Notes: a model not told the origin generated them from the sequence alone. A stretch of DNA of 58,831 bases from an uncultured Collinsella sp. (GCA_959023295.1 CAUFBM010000015.1:1-58831), one strand, 5' to 3'. Shown: positions 8,513 to 21,481, counted from the stretch's first letter. Numbers and translations: made by a program.

Positions 8513-8735
8513 GGCGTCGCTCAACGGAAAACCGGGCTGCCCCAAAGTCACCGCAGGCCGCGCCGCCGAAGGCCGGGCGCAAGGTTTTCGTAGATTCCGC
8601 ACGAGCCGGAAAGCACTTAATGTGCTTTCCGAGCGAGCCCAGGACCTGACCGAGCGAAAACCTTGCGCCCGGCCTTCGGCGGCGCGGTCGGAATGGTGGA
8701 ATTGTGTGCAGCCCGGATTTCCGTTGACCGACGCC
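8513..8735 (+). repeat. Core-and-arms palindromic element, copy 1 (upstream of rplJ)
   Basis: Outer arms 8513-8540 / 8708-8735 pair at 26 of 28 positions and inner arms 8556-8590 / 8655-8689 at 34 of 35. They enclose a core (8591-8654) with TTCCGCACGAGCC, a central hairpin at 8608-8630 around CACTTAATGTG, and CCCAGGAC. The core matches copies at 21482-21634 and 38751-38907, while the arms share no sequence with theirs. The right outer arm contains the rplJ promoter -35. Long frames that read across the element on both strands are by-products of its GC-rich symmetry. Confidence 0.85.
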
Positions 8736-8752
8736 GGGGTCCCCGCCATAAT
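8724..8752 (+). promoter_or_regulatory. Promoter of rplJ-rplL
   Basis: TTGACC (8724-8729), 17-bp spacer, CATAAT (8747-8752). The -35 lies inside the right arm of the palindromic element, and transcription would begin just before the L10-type leader. Confidence 0.6.
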
Positions 8753-8774
8753 AATTTCGGTTCACGCACGAATC

Positions 8775-8903
8775 CGCTGCCAGAGACAGCCGGTGCAAAC
8801 GGGCATTGCCCGCGAGCTTAATGGGATATCCCGCCAGCCGAGGTGGTCGAGTAGATATGTCTTCTCGCCCCCGTCGCTCATGCAGCGCGGGGGCTTTCTT
8901 TTT
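8775..8903 (+). ncRNA. Ribosomal protein L10 leader with intrinsic terminator
   Basis: The leader contains CAGAGACAGCCGGTGC, then GAGCTTAATGGG and CGCCAGCCGAGGTGG, the conserved pieces of the L10-leader RNA that binds L10 or L10(L12)4 in many bacteria. It is followed by a GC-rich terminator hairpin (arms 8867-8873 and 8888-8894, inner CGCT/AGCG) and a T-run at 8895-8903. Known role of the family: feedback repression of rplJL. The assignment rests on motifs and position, not on a covariance-model search. Confidence 0.75.
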
Positions 8904-8968
8904 GGACATGCCCCCGTCACGTCCTTGTGGCGGACCGTGCCCGGAAAGAATTCGAGGAGGTGTAATTC

Positions 8969-9490
8969 ATGCCCCAGCAGTACAAAATCGACAAGGTTGC
9001 AGAGATTGAGTCCCGTATCGCCGAGAACGCCGGTCTGTTCGTCGTCAACTACAACGGTCTGACGGTTAAGCAGGCTCAGGAGCTGCGTCATCAGCTTCGC
9101 GAGTGCGGCGCCGAGATGAAGGTCTACAAGAACAACCTGGTCAAGATCGCTCTCAAGAACCAGGAGCAGCCCGAGCTCGACGAGATCCTCGCCGGCCCCG
9201 TCGCTTATGTGTTCTACGAGACCGAGCCGGTCGAGGCCGCTAAGACCCTTAAGGACTTCTCCGCTAAGTCCAAGGGCGTCCTTGAGATCAAGGGCGGTAT
9301 CTCCGACGGCAAGGCCGTTTCCGCTGATGATGTTAAGGCTATCGCCGAGCTGCCCACCAAGGACCAGCTTCTCGGCCAGATTGCCGGTCTCATCTCCGGT
9401 TTCGCTCGCGACATCGCTGTCTGCGTCAACGGCGTTTCCTCTGGTCTCGCTCGTTCGATCCAGCAGGTCTCCGAGCAGAAGGCAGCCTAG
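8969..9490 (+). CDS. rplJ: 50S ribosomal protein L10
   Basis: Forms the base of the L7/L12 stalk. Typical N-terminal features are KVAEIESRIAENAGLFVVNYNGLTV and the YKNNLVKIAL segment that contacts 23S rRNA; the C-terminal helix (about 135-173) would bind L12 dimers. 173 aa is normal. The ATG follows GAGGAGGTGTAATTC. First gene of rplJ-rplL, behind the L10 leader. Confidence 0.96.
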   Translation: MPQQYKIDKVAEIESRIAENAGLFVVNYNGLTVKQAQELRHQLRECGAEMKVYKNNLVKIALKNQEQPELDEILAGPVAYVFYETEPVEAAKTLKDFSAKSKGVLEIKGGISDGKAVSADDVKAIAELPTKDQLLGQIAGLISGFARDIAVCVNGVSSGLARSIQQVSEQKAA

Positions 9491-9592
9491 TCGCTGTTTT
9501 CACCCGCGGCGGCAACGCCGCACCCCTGGCGCATTCGCGCCGTGTTTTAACTGATCTCCGTGCACAGACACGGAAACCGAAAGGACTTAGAA

Positions 9593-9970
9593 ATGGCTAA
9601 GCTTACCACCGATGAGATCATCGATGCTCTTAAGGAAATGACCCTTCTCGAGGCTTCCGAGCTCGTTAAGGCTATCGAGGACACCTTCGGCGTTTCCGCC
9701 GCTGCTCCTGCCGCTGTTGTCGCCGCTCCCGCCGCTGGCGCTGCTGAGGCCGAGGAGAAGACCGAGTTTGACGTCGTGCTCGAGGGCTTCGGCGACAACA
9801 AGATCCAGGTCATCAAGGCCGTCCGTGAGCTCACCAACCTTGGCCTGAAGGAGGCCAAGGAGGTCGTCGAGGGCGCTCCCAAGGCTGTTCTCGAGGGTGC
9901 CAAGAAGGAGGACGCCGAGGCTGCCAAGGAGAAGCTCGAGGCTGCTGGCGCTGCTGTCACCCTCAAGTAA
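9593..9970 (+). CDS. rplL: 50S ribosomal protein L7/L12
   Basis: Stalk protein that recruits elongation-factor GTPases. N-terminal dimerisation domain (1-35), Ala/Pro-rich flexible hinge (about 38-55), and globular C-terminal domain with KIQVIKAVRELTNLGLKEAKEVVEGAP. The start is ATG 9593 after CGAAAGGA; an in-frame ATG at 9560 would add 11 residues not found in the family. 125 aa. A strong terminator follows. Confidence 0.96.
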   Translation: MAKLTTDEIIDALKEMTLLEASELVKAIEDTFGVSAAAPAAVVAAPAAGAAEAEEKTEFDVVLEGFGDNKIQVIKAVRELTNLGLKEAKEVVEGAPKAVLEGAKKEDAEAAKEKLEAAGAAVTLK

Positions 9971-9998
9971 TCAGGCTTTCTCGCCAGATTTCTTTGCA

Positions 9999-10031
9999 GA
10001 CGGGGTTCGCATTGCGAGCCCCGTCTTTTTC
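9999..10031 (+). terminator. Intrinsic terminator of rplJL
   Basis: Arms 9999-10010 and 10014-10025 form a GC-rich stem with one G-T wobble, followed by a T-run at 10025-10030. Confidence 0.85.
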
Positions 10032-10283
10032 GTTTTGATCCTTCTATTTTGTTGGCTCGGCATACAAATTGCTGCCGCTTGCGGTGCTTTGGGGTCGCTA
10101 CCGTTGGGCGATAAAATTGCACCATTCGAGCAATAATTTGCGTTGACCTGCTGAAGAATGGCGCTTGCCTACATTAACGTTAATTAACGGCGGTAAGATA
10201 AACCGGTATCGCAATTTGGTCTGCGGCCGCCGTGCCGCACGCACAGGGCGCATCCTGCGCCTGCGAAAGGATCCTTGAATAAC

Positions 10284-11192
10284 ATGAAGGCAATCATCCC
10301 CGCCGCCGGTCTTGGCACGCGTTTTCTGCCTGGCACCAAGTGCACGCCCAAAGAGATGCTGCCGGTGCTCGACAAACCGGTCATCCAGTACGTCGTTGAG
10401 GAGGCGCTCGACCCCGATGAGGTCGACGATGCTATTATCGTCACCTCTCCCGGCAAGCCCGAGTTGCTGAGCTACTTCCAGCCCGATCGTTCGCTCGAGA
10501 ACCTGCTGCGCGAGCGCGGCAAGGATGCTTATGCCGACGCCGTCGCCCATGCGGGCGGTATGCCGGTCGACTTCCGCTATCAGTACGAGCCCAAGGGCCT
10601 CGGTCACGCCATTCGCTCTGCCGCTGACGCTGTGGCGGGGGAGAACTTCCTGGTTCTTCTGGGCGACTACGTTGTGCCCAACCGCGACATCTGCGACAAG
10701 ATGCTTGCCGTCTCCAAGGAGCACGGTGGCGCTTCTGTTATCGCCGTTGCCGCGTGCGCTCCCGAGGAAGTCAGCCGCTATGGCGTTATCGCCGGCGATC
10801 GCGTGGGCGCTCTCGAGGGCTTCGAGAATGCCGCCGACGACGAGCCCGGTGCCGTTTGGCGCATCGGCGGCCTGGTCGAGAAGCCCGCTCCCGAGGCGGC
10901 TCCGTCCAACCTGTACATCGTCGGTCGCTACCTGCTGAGCCCGTTGGTCATGGACCTGCTGGCAGATCAGCAGGCCGGCAAGGGCGGCGAGATCCAGCTC
11001 ACCGACGCCATGGCCCGCTCGCTCGACCGCGAAGCCATGTACGCAGTCGTCATCGACCCGCTGTCGGGCTACGACACCGGCACTCCCTCTGGCTGGATGG
11101 CCACCAACGCCCTCATGGCTGCAAGCGACCCCCGCTTTGCCGATGCCTTCTGGGACGCCATCGACGAGCGCGGCGGATTGATGCGCAAGTAA
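10284..11192 (+). CDS. galU: UTP-glucose-1-phosphate uridylyltransferase
   Basis: Makes UDP-glucose from UTP and glucose-1-phosphate for envelope polysaccharide and Leloir metabolism. The nucleotide-binding motif AAGLGTRFLPGTK lies near the N-terminus, followed by KEMLPVLDKPVIQYVVEEAL; FLVLLGDYV and GGLVEKP match the family, as does KGGEIQLTDA. 302 aa. I place the start at ATG 10284: the TTG at 10275 is only three bases from the AAAGGA site. The 250 bp between the rplL terminator and this gene hold no other gene; a TTGACC at 10143 lacks a well-spaced -10. Monocistronic, with its own terminator. Confidence 0.93.
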   Translation: MKAIIPAAGLGTRFLPGTKCTPKEMLPVLDKPVIQYVVEEALDPDEVDDAIIVTSPGKPELLSYFQPDRSLENLLRERGKDAYADAVAHAGGMPVDFRYQYEPKGLGHAIRSAADAVAGENFLVLLGDYVVPNRDICDKMLAVSKEHGGASVIAVAACAPEEVSRYGVIAGDRVGALEGFENAADDEPGAVWRIGGLVEKPAPEAAPSNLYIVGRYLLSPLVMDLLADQQAGKGGEIQLTDAMARSLDREAMYAVVIDPLSGYDTGTPSGWMATNALMAASDPRFADAFWDAIDERGGLMRK

Positions 11193-11212
11193 GCCTTCGG
11201 GCACCGACATTT

Positions 11213-11246
11213 ACGGGCGTGGACCTCGGTTCGCGCCCGTTTTTTA
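11213..11246 (+). terminator. Intrinsic terminator of galU
   Basis: ACGGGCG (11213-11219) pairs with CGCCCGT (11234-11240), followed by six T residues. Confidence 0.85.
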
Positions 11247-11479
11247 TAAGAGCTGCGATTGCCGGCCCTCTGTTCACAGAAAATATATGAACAGATGTTC
11301 GATACACATACATCTACCTGCGTGTTTTCTGTCGAAAAACTTTGCTACTCCAAAAACTCAATCGCGTCAAGGCTTTTCTTGCCCAACGGTCGGTACCTGA
11401 TAAACTATTAGGTTGCGATAACTGGCGAAGCTATGCCTCGCCAACCCACCGAGCATTTCCGTGAAGGAGGAAAAACCTG
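11247..11479 (+). promoter_or_regulatory. rpoB upstream region with probable promoter at 11379-11406
   Basis: No gene is present. TTGCCC (11379-11384), a 16-bp spacer and TAAACT (11401-11406) form the best promoter, which would give a 5' leader of about 65-70 nt before rpoB. The region is more AT-rich than its surroundings and has no r-protein leader or palindromic element. Confidence 0.5.
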
Positions 11480-14400
11480 GTGACCTACGCATACACTGCC
11501 ACTGAGCGCAAGCGCGTCAGCTTCGGGAAAATCCCGGAGGCCATGGAGCTCCCCAACCTTATCTCTGTTCAAAGGGAATCCTTTGAGCGTTTTAAGGACG
11601 AGGGCCTTCGTGAGGCGTTCAAGGAATCCAGCCCCATCCAGAGCCAGAACCATGTTCTCGAGGTTACCTTCGGCGAGCATCAGTTTGGCGATCCCGCGCA
11701 CACCGTCGAGGAGTGCCGCGAGAAGGACATGACGTATCAGGCCCCGCTTCTGACCGACGTTCGTCTCACCAACAAGGAGACCGGCGAGATCAAGGAGCAG
11801 CTCGTCTTCATGGGCGACTTCCCCATGATGACCGATCAGGGCACCTTCATCATCAACGGTACCGAGCGTATCGTCGTCTCGCAGCTCGTCCGCTCCCCGG
11901 GCGTGTACTACAGCTCCGAGATGGATTCGGGCAAGCAGATCTACAAGGCCCAGATCATCCCGTCCCGCGGTGCCTGGCTTGAGTTTGAGGTCGACAAGCG
12001 CGACCAGCTCATGGTCTCCATCGACCGTAAGCGCAAGCAGAGCGCCACGATGTTCCTGCGCGCCCTTGGCATCGCCGTCACCAACGACGACATCATCGAG
12101 CTGCTCGGCAACTCCGATGTGATCAAGCGCACCCTGGAGCGCGACACCGCCCTCACTCGCGAGGACGCCCTCATCGAGATCTACCGTCGCCTGCGCCCGG
12201 GCGAGCCTCCCACCGTGGACGCTTCCCGCAGCCTGCTCGAGGGCCTGCTCTTTAACCCGCAGCGCTACGATTTGGCCCGCGTCGGTCGTTATAAGGTCAA
12301 CAAGAAGCTCAACCTCACCACCGAGGAAGAGGTCACGGTGCTCACCGACGAGGATATCGTCGCGACGCTGCGCTACCTGCTGTCCCTCGCTGCCGGCGAG
12401 CAGGGCTTCAAGGTCGACGACATCGACCACTTCGGCAACCGCCGCATCCGCACCGTCGGCGAGCTCGTCGCCAACCAGTTCCGTATCGGCATGAGCCGTA
12501 TGGAGCGCGTCGTCCGTGAGCGCATGAGCTCCCAGGACATCGACGAGATCACCCCGCAGTCGCTCATCAACATCCGTCCGATCGTGGCCTCTATCAAGGA
12601 GTTCTTCGGTTCCTCGCAGCTCTCGCAGTTCATGGACCAGGCAAACCCCCTGACCGGTCTGACCCACAAGCGCCGTCTGTCCGCACTCGGCCCCGGCGGT
12701 CTTGCCGGCCACAAGTCGGGCTCCAGCCGCCGCACCAACGTGCCGACGGCCGTCCGCGACGTTCACAACTCGCACTACAGCCGCATGTGCCCGATCGAGA
12801 CCCCCGAAGGCCCCAACATCGGCCTGATCGGCTCGCTCGCCCTCTACGCCCGCGTCAACGAGTATGGCTTCATCGAGGCCCCGTTCCGTCGTGTCGAGAA
12901 CGGCGTTGCCACCGATCAGATCGACTGGATGACCGCTGACGAGGAAGAGAAGCACGTCATCGCGCCGGCCAACACGCCGCTCGATCCCAAGACCAACGAG
13001 TTCATCACGACCGATGCCGAGGGCAAGATCGTCCGTCCGCATACCGTGATCGCCCGTACCCGCGACTTCGACGGCTCCTTCGGCGCTCCCGCCGACGTGC
13101 CTGTCGAGGACGTCGACTACATGGACGTCTCGCCGCGTCAGATGCTCTCCGTCGCAGCCACGCTGATTCCGTTCCTCGAGCACGACGACGCCAAGCGTAC
13201 GCTCATGGGCGCCAACATGCAGCGTCAGGCCGTGCCGCTGGTTCACCCCGCCGCTCCCTATGTCGGTACCGGCATGGAGCGTCGCGCCGCCCTGGACTCC
13301 GGCGAGGTTACCCTGGCCAAGAACGCCGGCGAAGTCATCTATGCCGACGCCTCCAAGATTATCGTCAAGCACGCCGGCGGCATGGACGAGTATCACCTGG
13401 CCAAGTACCAGCGCTCCAACCAGTCCACCTGCATTAACCACCGTCCGCTCGTGCGCGTCGGTGACACCGTTGAGCAGGGCGAGCCTCTGGCCGACGGTCC
13501 TTCGACCGATCATGGCGAGCTCGCACTGGGCCAGAACCTCACCGTGGCATACATGCCGTGGGAAGGCTTCAACTACGAGGACGGTATCGTCGTGTCCGAG
13601 CGCCTGGTGGCCGAGGACCTGCTGACGACCATCAATATCACCCGTCACGAGATCGACGCCCGCGACACCAAGCTCGGCCCCGAGGAGATCACTCGCGAGA
13701 TCCCGAACCTCTCCGAGGACATGCTTGCCAACCTCGACGAGGACGGCATCATCCGCATCGGCGCCGAGGTCGGTCCTGGCGACATCCTGGTCGGCAAGGT
13801 CACGCCTAAGGGCGAGAGCGCTCTGACCGCCGAGGAGCGCCTGCTGCGCGCCATCTTCGGTGCCAAGGCTCACGATGTTCGCGACACCTCCCTTAAGATG
13901 CCTCACGGCGCTTATGGCCGCGTCATCGACGTCGTCCGCTTTAGCCGCGAGAACGGCGACGACCTGGCCCCCGGCGTCAACGAGCAGGTGCGCGTCTACG
14001 TCGCCCAGCGTCGTAAGATCCAGCAGGGCGATAAGATCGCCGGTCGCCACGGCAACAAGGGCGTTATCTGTAACGTTCTGCCGGTCGAGGACATGCCCTA
14101 CATGGCTGACGGTACCCCGATCGACGTTATCCTCAACCCGCTGGGCGTTCCTTCGCGTATGAACGTCGGCCAGCTGCTCGAGTGCCACCTTGGCTGGGCT
14201 GCTGCCTGCGGTTGGGATACCGAGGATGCCGACTCCGACAAGTATGTCCCCGGTCCGTTCTTCGTCTCGACGCCCGTCTTCGACGGCGCCAAGGAGGACG
14301 AGATCGCCGAGGTCATCCGTCGCGCCAACAAGAACATGCTCAACAAGGCCACCGCTGCCTTTGGCGATCACATGCGCCCCGAGTTTGTCACCCAGCTTGA

Positions 14401-14971
14401 CGAGCGCGGCAAGACCCGCCTGTTCGACGGCCGCACCGGCGAGGAGTTCCGCGAGCCCATTACCGTGGGTACGTCCTACATCCTCAAGCTCGGCCACATG
14501 GTTGACGACAAGATCCACGCCCGTTCGACCGGCCCTTACAGCCTGGTTACCCAGCAACCGCTGGGCGGCAAGGCTCAGTTTGGCGGCCAGCGCTTCGGCG
14601 AGATGGAAGTTTGGGCACTGTACGCATACGGTGCTTCCAACGTCCTGCAGGAGATCCTGACCGTCAAGTCCGACGATACCGTGGGCCGCGTCAAGACCTA
14701 CGAGTCCATCGTCAAGGGCGAGAACGTTCCGGTTCCGGGTATCCCCGAGTCCTTCAAGGTTCTCGTCAAGGAGATCCGTTCCCTCGCGCTGGACATCGAG
14801 CCCATGCACGATGCCGACGAGGACGCCTCCGCCCCTGTGACCGCCGAGGAGACCTCTGCTCTCGACGACCTGGCTGCGCTCGCCGGCGTTGACGCCGACG
14901 TCGAGGCCCAGGATGCCGAGACCGCCGAGGCACCCGAGGCTGTCGCCGCCACGACCACTGATAAGGAGTAG
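11480..14971 (+). CDS. rpoB: DNA-directed RNA polymerase beta subunit
   Basis: Catalytic-core subunit of RNA polymerase, 1163 aa, a length typical of actinobacteria. The rifampicin-pocket region reads SQFMDQANPLTGLTHKRRLS with D386, H396 and S401, equivalent to E. coli D516, H526 and S531, so no classical rifampicin-resistance change is present. RMCPIETPEGPNIGLIGSL and the C-terminal GGKAQFGGQRFGEMEVWAL block are intact. An acidic Ala-rich tail (about 1115-1163) is variable among species. The GTG start follows GAAGGAGGAAA. rpoC begins seven bases after the stop. Confidence 0.97.
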   Translation: MTYAYTATERKRVSFGKIPEAMELPNLISVQRESFERFKDEGLREAFKESSPIQSQNHVLEVTFGEHQFGDPAHTVEECREKDMTYQAPLLTDVRLTNKETGEIKEQLVFMGDFPMMTDQGTFIINGTERIVVSQLVRSPGVYYSSEMDSGKQIYKAQIIPSRGAWLEFEVDKRDQLMVSIDRKRKQSATMFLRALGIAVTNDDIIELLGNSDVIKRTLERDTALTREDALIEIYRRLRPGEPPTVDASRSLLEGLLFNPQRYDLARVGRYKVNKKLNLTTEEEVTVLTDEDIVATLRYLLSLAAGEQGFKVDDIDHFGNRRIRTVGELVANQFRIGMSRMERVVRERMSSQDIDEITPQSLINIRPIVASIKEFFGSSQLSQFMDQANPLTGLTHKRRLSALGPGGLAGHKSGSSRRTNVPTAVRDVHNSHYSRMCPIETPEGPNIGLIGSLALYARVNEYGFIEAPFRRVENGVATDQIDWMTADEEEKHVIAPANTPLDPKTNEFITTDAEGKIVRPHTVIARTRDFDGSFGAPADVPVEDVDYMDVSPRQMLSVAATLIPFLEHDDAKRTLMGANMQRQAVPLVHPAAPYVGTGMERRAALDSGEVTLAKNAGEVIYADASKIIVKHAGGMDEYHLAKYQRSNQSTCINHRPLVRVGDTVEQGEPLADGPSTDHGELALGQNLTVAYMPWEGFNYEDGIVVSERLVAEDLLTTINITRHEIDARDTKLGPEEITREIPNLSEDMLANLDEDGIIRIGAEVGPGDILVGKVTPKGESALTAEERLLRAIFGAKAHDVRDTSLKMPHGAYGRVIDVVRFSRENGDDLAPGVNEQVRVYVAQRRKIQQGDKIAGRHGNKGVICNVLPVEDMPYMADGTPIDVILNPLGVPSRMNVGQLLECHLGWAAACGWDTEDADSDKYVPGPFFVSTPVFDGAKEDEIAEVIRRANKNMLNKATAAFGDHMRPEFVTQLDERGKTRLFDGRTGEEFREPITVGTSYILKLGHMVDDKIHARSTGPYSLVTQQPLGGKAQFGGQRFGEMEVWALYAYGASNVLQEILTVKSDDTVGRVKTYESIVKGENVPVPGIPESFKVLVKEIRSLALDIEPMHDADEDASAPVTAEETSALDDLAALAGVDADVEAQDAETAEAPEAVAATTTDKE

Positions 14972-14977
14972 TTGACT

Positions 14978-19453
<4,476 letters not shown>

Positions 19454-19459
19454 CTAGTT

Positions 19460-19568
19460 CCGCCGTTCTAACGAACGGCGGCGACCTCCGTCGCTGCGCG
19501 GCCCCCAGAGCTACAATCTGTCATTCAAAAGGCAGGGCATGACCAAAAGGTCAATGCCCTGCCTTTTT
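19460..19568 (+). terminator. rpoBC terminator region (two hairpins)
   Basis: A first hairpin CCGCCGTTC/GAACGGCGG (19460-19468, 19473-19481) is followed by a strong intrinsic terminator whose arms (19527-19544 and 19549-19567) pair almost perfectly, including AAAAGGCAGGGCAT against ATGCCCTGCCTTTT with the T-run at 19563-19567. The A-run on the other side makes it potentially bidirectional. Confidence 0.85.
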
Positions 19569-19636
19569 CATGCCACCTTGTACGCTCTGGGGGCCGCTCG
19601 CTTGCGTATGCTCAACCTGTTGCGTTCCATTGATCC

Positions 19637-19678
19637 CTTGCCAATAAAGGACAGGTTTATTTTGGTAGGTTTTTCCTG
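19637..19678. repeat. Left 42-bp inverted repeat flanking the ECF module
   Basis: This segment matches the reverse complement of 21423-21464 at 36 of 42 positions, with the 18-bp block GGACAGGTTTATTTTGGT identical. The two copies face each other across the sigma/anti-sigma pair. Confidence 0.7.
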
Positions 19679-19686
19679 CTTGAATT

Positions 19687-19715
19687 TGAAACATTTCGCC
19701 CGACAAGAGCGTATC
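19687..19715 (+). promoter_or_regulatory. SigW-like ECF promoter (autoregulation)
   Basis: TGAAAC (19687-19692), 17-bp spacer and CGTATC (19710-19715) match the Bacillus SigW-type consensus TGAAAC-N16/17-CGTA. It lies about 50 bp before the sigma-factor start, so the factor probably drives its own operon. Confidence 0.65.
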
Positions 19716-19763
19716 TATGGTGAGGGCCTCATCGAGAACCATTAACGTCACCGGGAGGTGATT

Positions 19764-20282
19764 ATGGAAGAACAAGCTTTTAGACAGGCGGTCGAAGATC
19801 ACCGAGATGTCGTGTTTCGAATCGCATTGACGTACCTGCGCGATCGTGCCGATGCCGACGATATTGCCCAAGATGTCTTTCTTAAGTTGCTTAAAAGCGA
19901 TGGACACTTTGAAAGTTGGGAACATCTTCGCCGCTGGCTTATCCGGGTCACGATCAATGAATGTAAATCGCTCTTTCGAAAGCCATGGAGGCGTGTGGAG
20001 GATATTGAGAACCTGGCCGATTCGCTTTCGGCGGCGCAGGATGAGACCAAGGCGGTCCTGTCAGACGTTATGCGACTTCCGGAGCGATTCCGCGTTCCCA
20101 TCGTGCTCTATTACTATCTGGGCTTTTCGACCTCAGAGATTGCCGAGTTGTTGCATGTGCCAGCCGCGACCGTTCGAACGCGTTTGGCTCGCGGCAGGTC
20201 GAAGCTCAAATTCATCCTAGAGGAGGGCGACCGTGAAATCCAATCAAATCAAGCAGGCCTTCGAGTCCATCCAAGCCGATAG
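19764..20282 (+). CDS. ECF-type RNA polymerase sigma factor
   Basis: Alternative sigma factor of about 172 aa with regions 2 and 4 only. Region 2: VFRIALTYLRDRADADDIAQDVFLKLL, the -10 recognition helix. Region 4: LPERFRVPIVLYYYLGFSTSEIAELL followed by VRTRLARGRSKL, the HTH that reads the -35. Start ATG 19764 is preceded by GGGAGGTGATT; the upstream GTG overlaps that site. The stop lies 50 bp inside the next gene, so the two are translationally coupled, as expected for a sigma/anti-sigma pair. The upstream TGAAAC/CGTATC pair suggests autoregulation. Inducing signal unknown. Confidence 0.9.
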   Translation: MEEQAFRQAVEDHRDVVFRIALTYLRDRADADDIAQDVFLKLLKSDGHFESWEHLRRWLIRVTINECKSLFRKPWRRVEDIENLADSLSAAQDETKAVLSDVMRLPERFRVPIVLYYYLGFSTSEIAELLHVPAATVRTRLARGRSKLKFILEEGDREIQSNQAGLRVHPSR

Positions 20283-21309
20283 CGATCTTGCAGATCGCGT
20301 CCTTAATACCGCTGCGGGTGAGCCGCTTCGCCGAAAGGGTCACGCGAAGCCTCTGTATGTTGCCGTGATCGGATGCCTTGCCGGAGTGCTGGCGACCGGA
20401 GGGGTCGCCTACGCCGTTATCAATTCCAGCTATTTTGCCTCTGCCTGGGGAAACCATGGCAACGGAGAGTCCATTACCTGGACTCAAAGTGGCTCGTCGG
20501 GGACTAAATATACCTACACCAGGGAGTTTGGTGATGGCATCGCGCCCCAAAGCCTGGAGGGTGCAGTCCAGGAGGTTAATCTGTCCGTCGAGGGCAACGG
20601 CTATACGCTCGATATCCATGAGATGGCAATCGACCAAAACGGCTGCGGAGCCGTGACGTTTACGTTGTCCAATCTAAATGGAGTTAACTACTACAAGCCA
20701 GCAGCAGAGACAGGCGAACTTGTTCTCTATGGTGAAGAAGAACAAGGCATCGGCACGCCAAGCATGAACTTCGGCGAGGAATGGGCTGACACACGCTGCA
20801 CAATTGATAAGGACACATCAAGCGACACGGTCATTAATGGCACGATGTACTTTGCCTCGTGGGATCGCGAGCGAGATTTGGGACATGCGGTCACCTGGAA
20901 TATCAGCTGGACGGAGGGCAAAGGTGAGGATGCGAAGGTGATCGAGGTATCGACGCCAGAGTTTAACGTCGGAGCGCACGTCGATATAAAGGAACTCCGC
21001 TCCGATGACTCGTCTCTTGAGATTAGCCCGTTTTCCATCCAGACGCACATCGATGATCTGGGCTATGAAGCAGTTGATCATAAACTGACCGTCAGCTACA
21101 AGGATGGATCGGAGCAGATTATCGAAGATGACGACGCAGGGGCGTACAATTTCTATGTTTCGATGGCACGCAATAGCGGAGAGAACATTTGGGTGCCGAC
21201 AAAACTGATCAATGTCGACCAAGTGGTCTCAGTAACGCTTGAGGGCACGAGGTGCACGTCAACAGGAGAGACCGAAACAGAAGTACCCTTTACCATCGTC
21301 TATTCGTAA
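20233..21309 (+). CDS. Membrane-bound anti-sigma factor-like protein (DUF4179-type)
   Basis: 358 aa with a short cytoplasmic N-terminus (1-40), one transmembrane helix (about 41-63: LYVAVIGCLAGVLATGGVAY) and a large outside domain of beta-rich sequence. This topology, and its overlap with an ECF sigma gene, fits an anti-sigma regulator of the DUF4179 kind. No zinc HxxxCxxC motif is seen, so it is not a ZAS-type anti-sigma. GTG start at 20233 follows AGGAGGGCGACC. The extracellular part may sense an envelope signal. Function is inferred from context. Confidence 0.75.
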   Translation: MKSNQIKQAFESIQADSDLADRVLNTAAGEPLRRKGHAKPLYVAVIGCLAGVLATGGVAYAVINSSYFASAWGNHGNGESITWTQSGSSGTKYTYTREFGDGIAPQSLEGAVQEVNLSVEGNGYTLDIHEMAIDQNGCGAVTFTLSNLNGVNYYKPAAETGELVLYGEEEQGIGTPSMNFGEEWADTRCTIDKDTSSDTVINGTMYFASWDRERDLGHAVTWNISWTEGKGEDAKVIEVSTPEFNVGAHVDIKELRSDDSSLEISPFSIQTHIDDLGYEAVDHKLTVSYKDGSEQIIEDDDAGAYNFYVSMARNSGENIWVPTKLINVDQVVSVTLEGTRCTSTGETETEVPFTIVYS

Positions 21310-21316
21310 GATTTGG

Positions 21317-21349
21317 GGCCGCTTCTTACTAGGGGAAGCGGCCTCTTTT
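21317..21349 (+). terminator. Terminator of the sigma/anti-sigma operon
   Basis: GGCCGCTTC at 21318-21325 region pairs with GAAGCGGCC (21335-21343), followed by TCTTTTG. Confidence 0.75.
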
Positions 21350-21422
21350 GCGTTAAATGGAAACGCCGCCGATTTCCATGCGACAGATGAGAGCAGATTA
21401 CCGCTGGAGCGCGACGTTTCCC

Positions 21423-21464
21423 CAGATAAAACCGACCAAAATAAACCTGTCCCTTTTTGGCAGG
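21423..21464. repeat. Right 42-bp inverted repeat flanking the ECF module
   Basis: Reverse-complement partner of 19637-19678 (36 of 42 identical). It ends 17 bp before palindromic element copy 2. Confidence 0.7.
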
Positions 21465-21481
21465 TAGCGTTGCCTCGACGA

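Noticed and set aside
8770..8903. L10 leader as a novel RNA
   Set aside because: Its motifs, terminator and position fit the known L10-leader family, so it is annotated but not claimed as new.
8508..9062. Open frames across the palindromic element and L10 leader
   Set aside because: They read through self-complementary DNA and a terminator, lack ribosome-binding sites and overlap the clear rplJ start.
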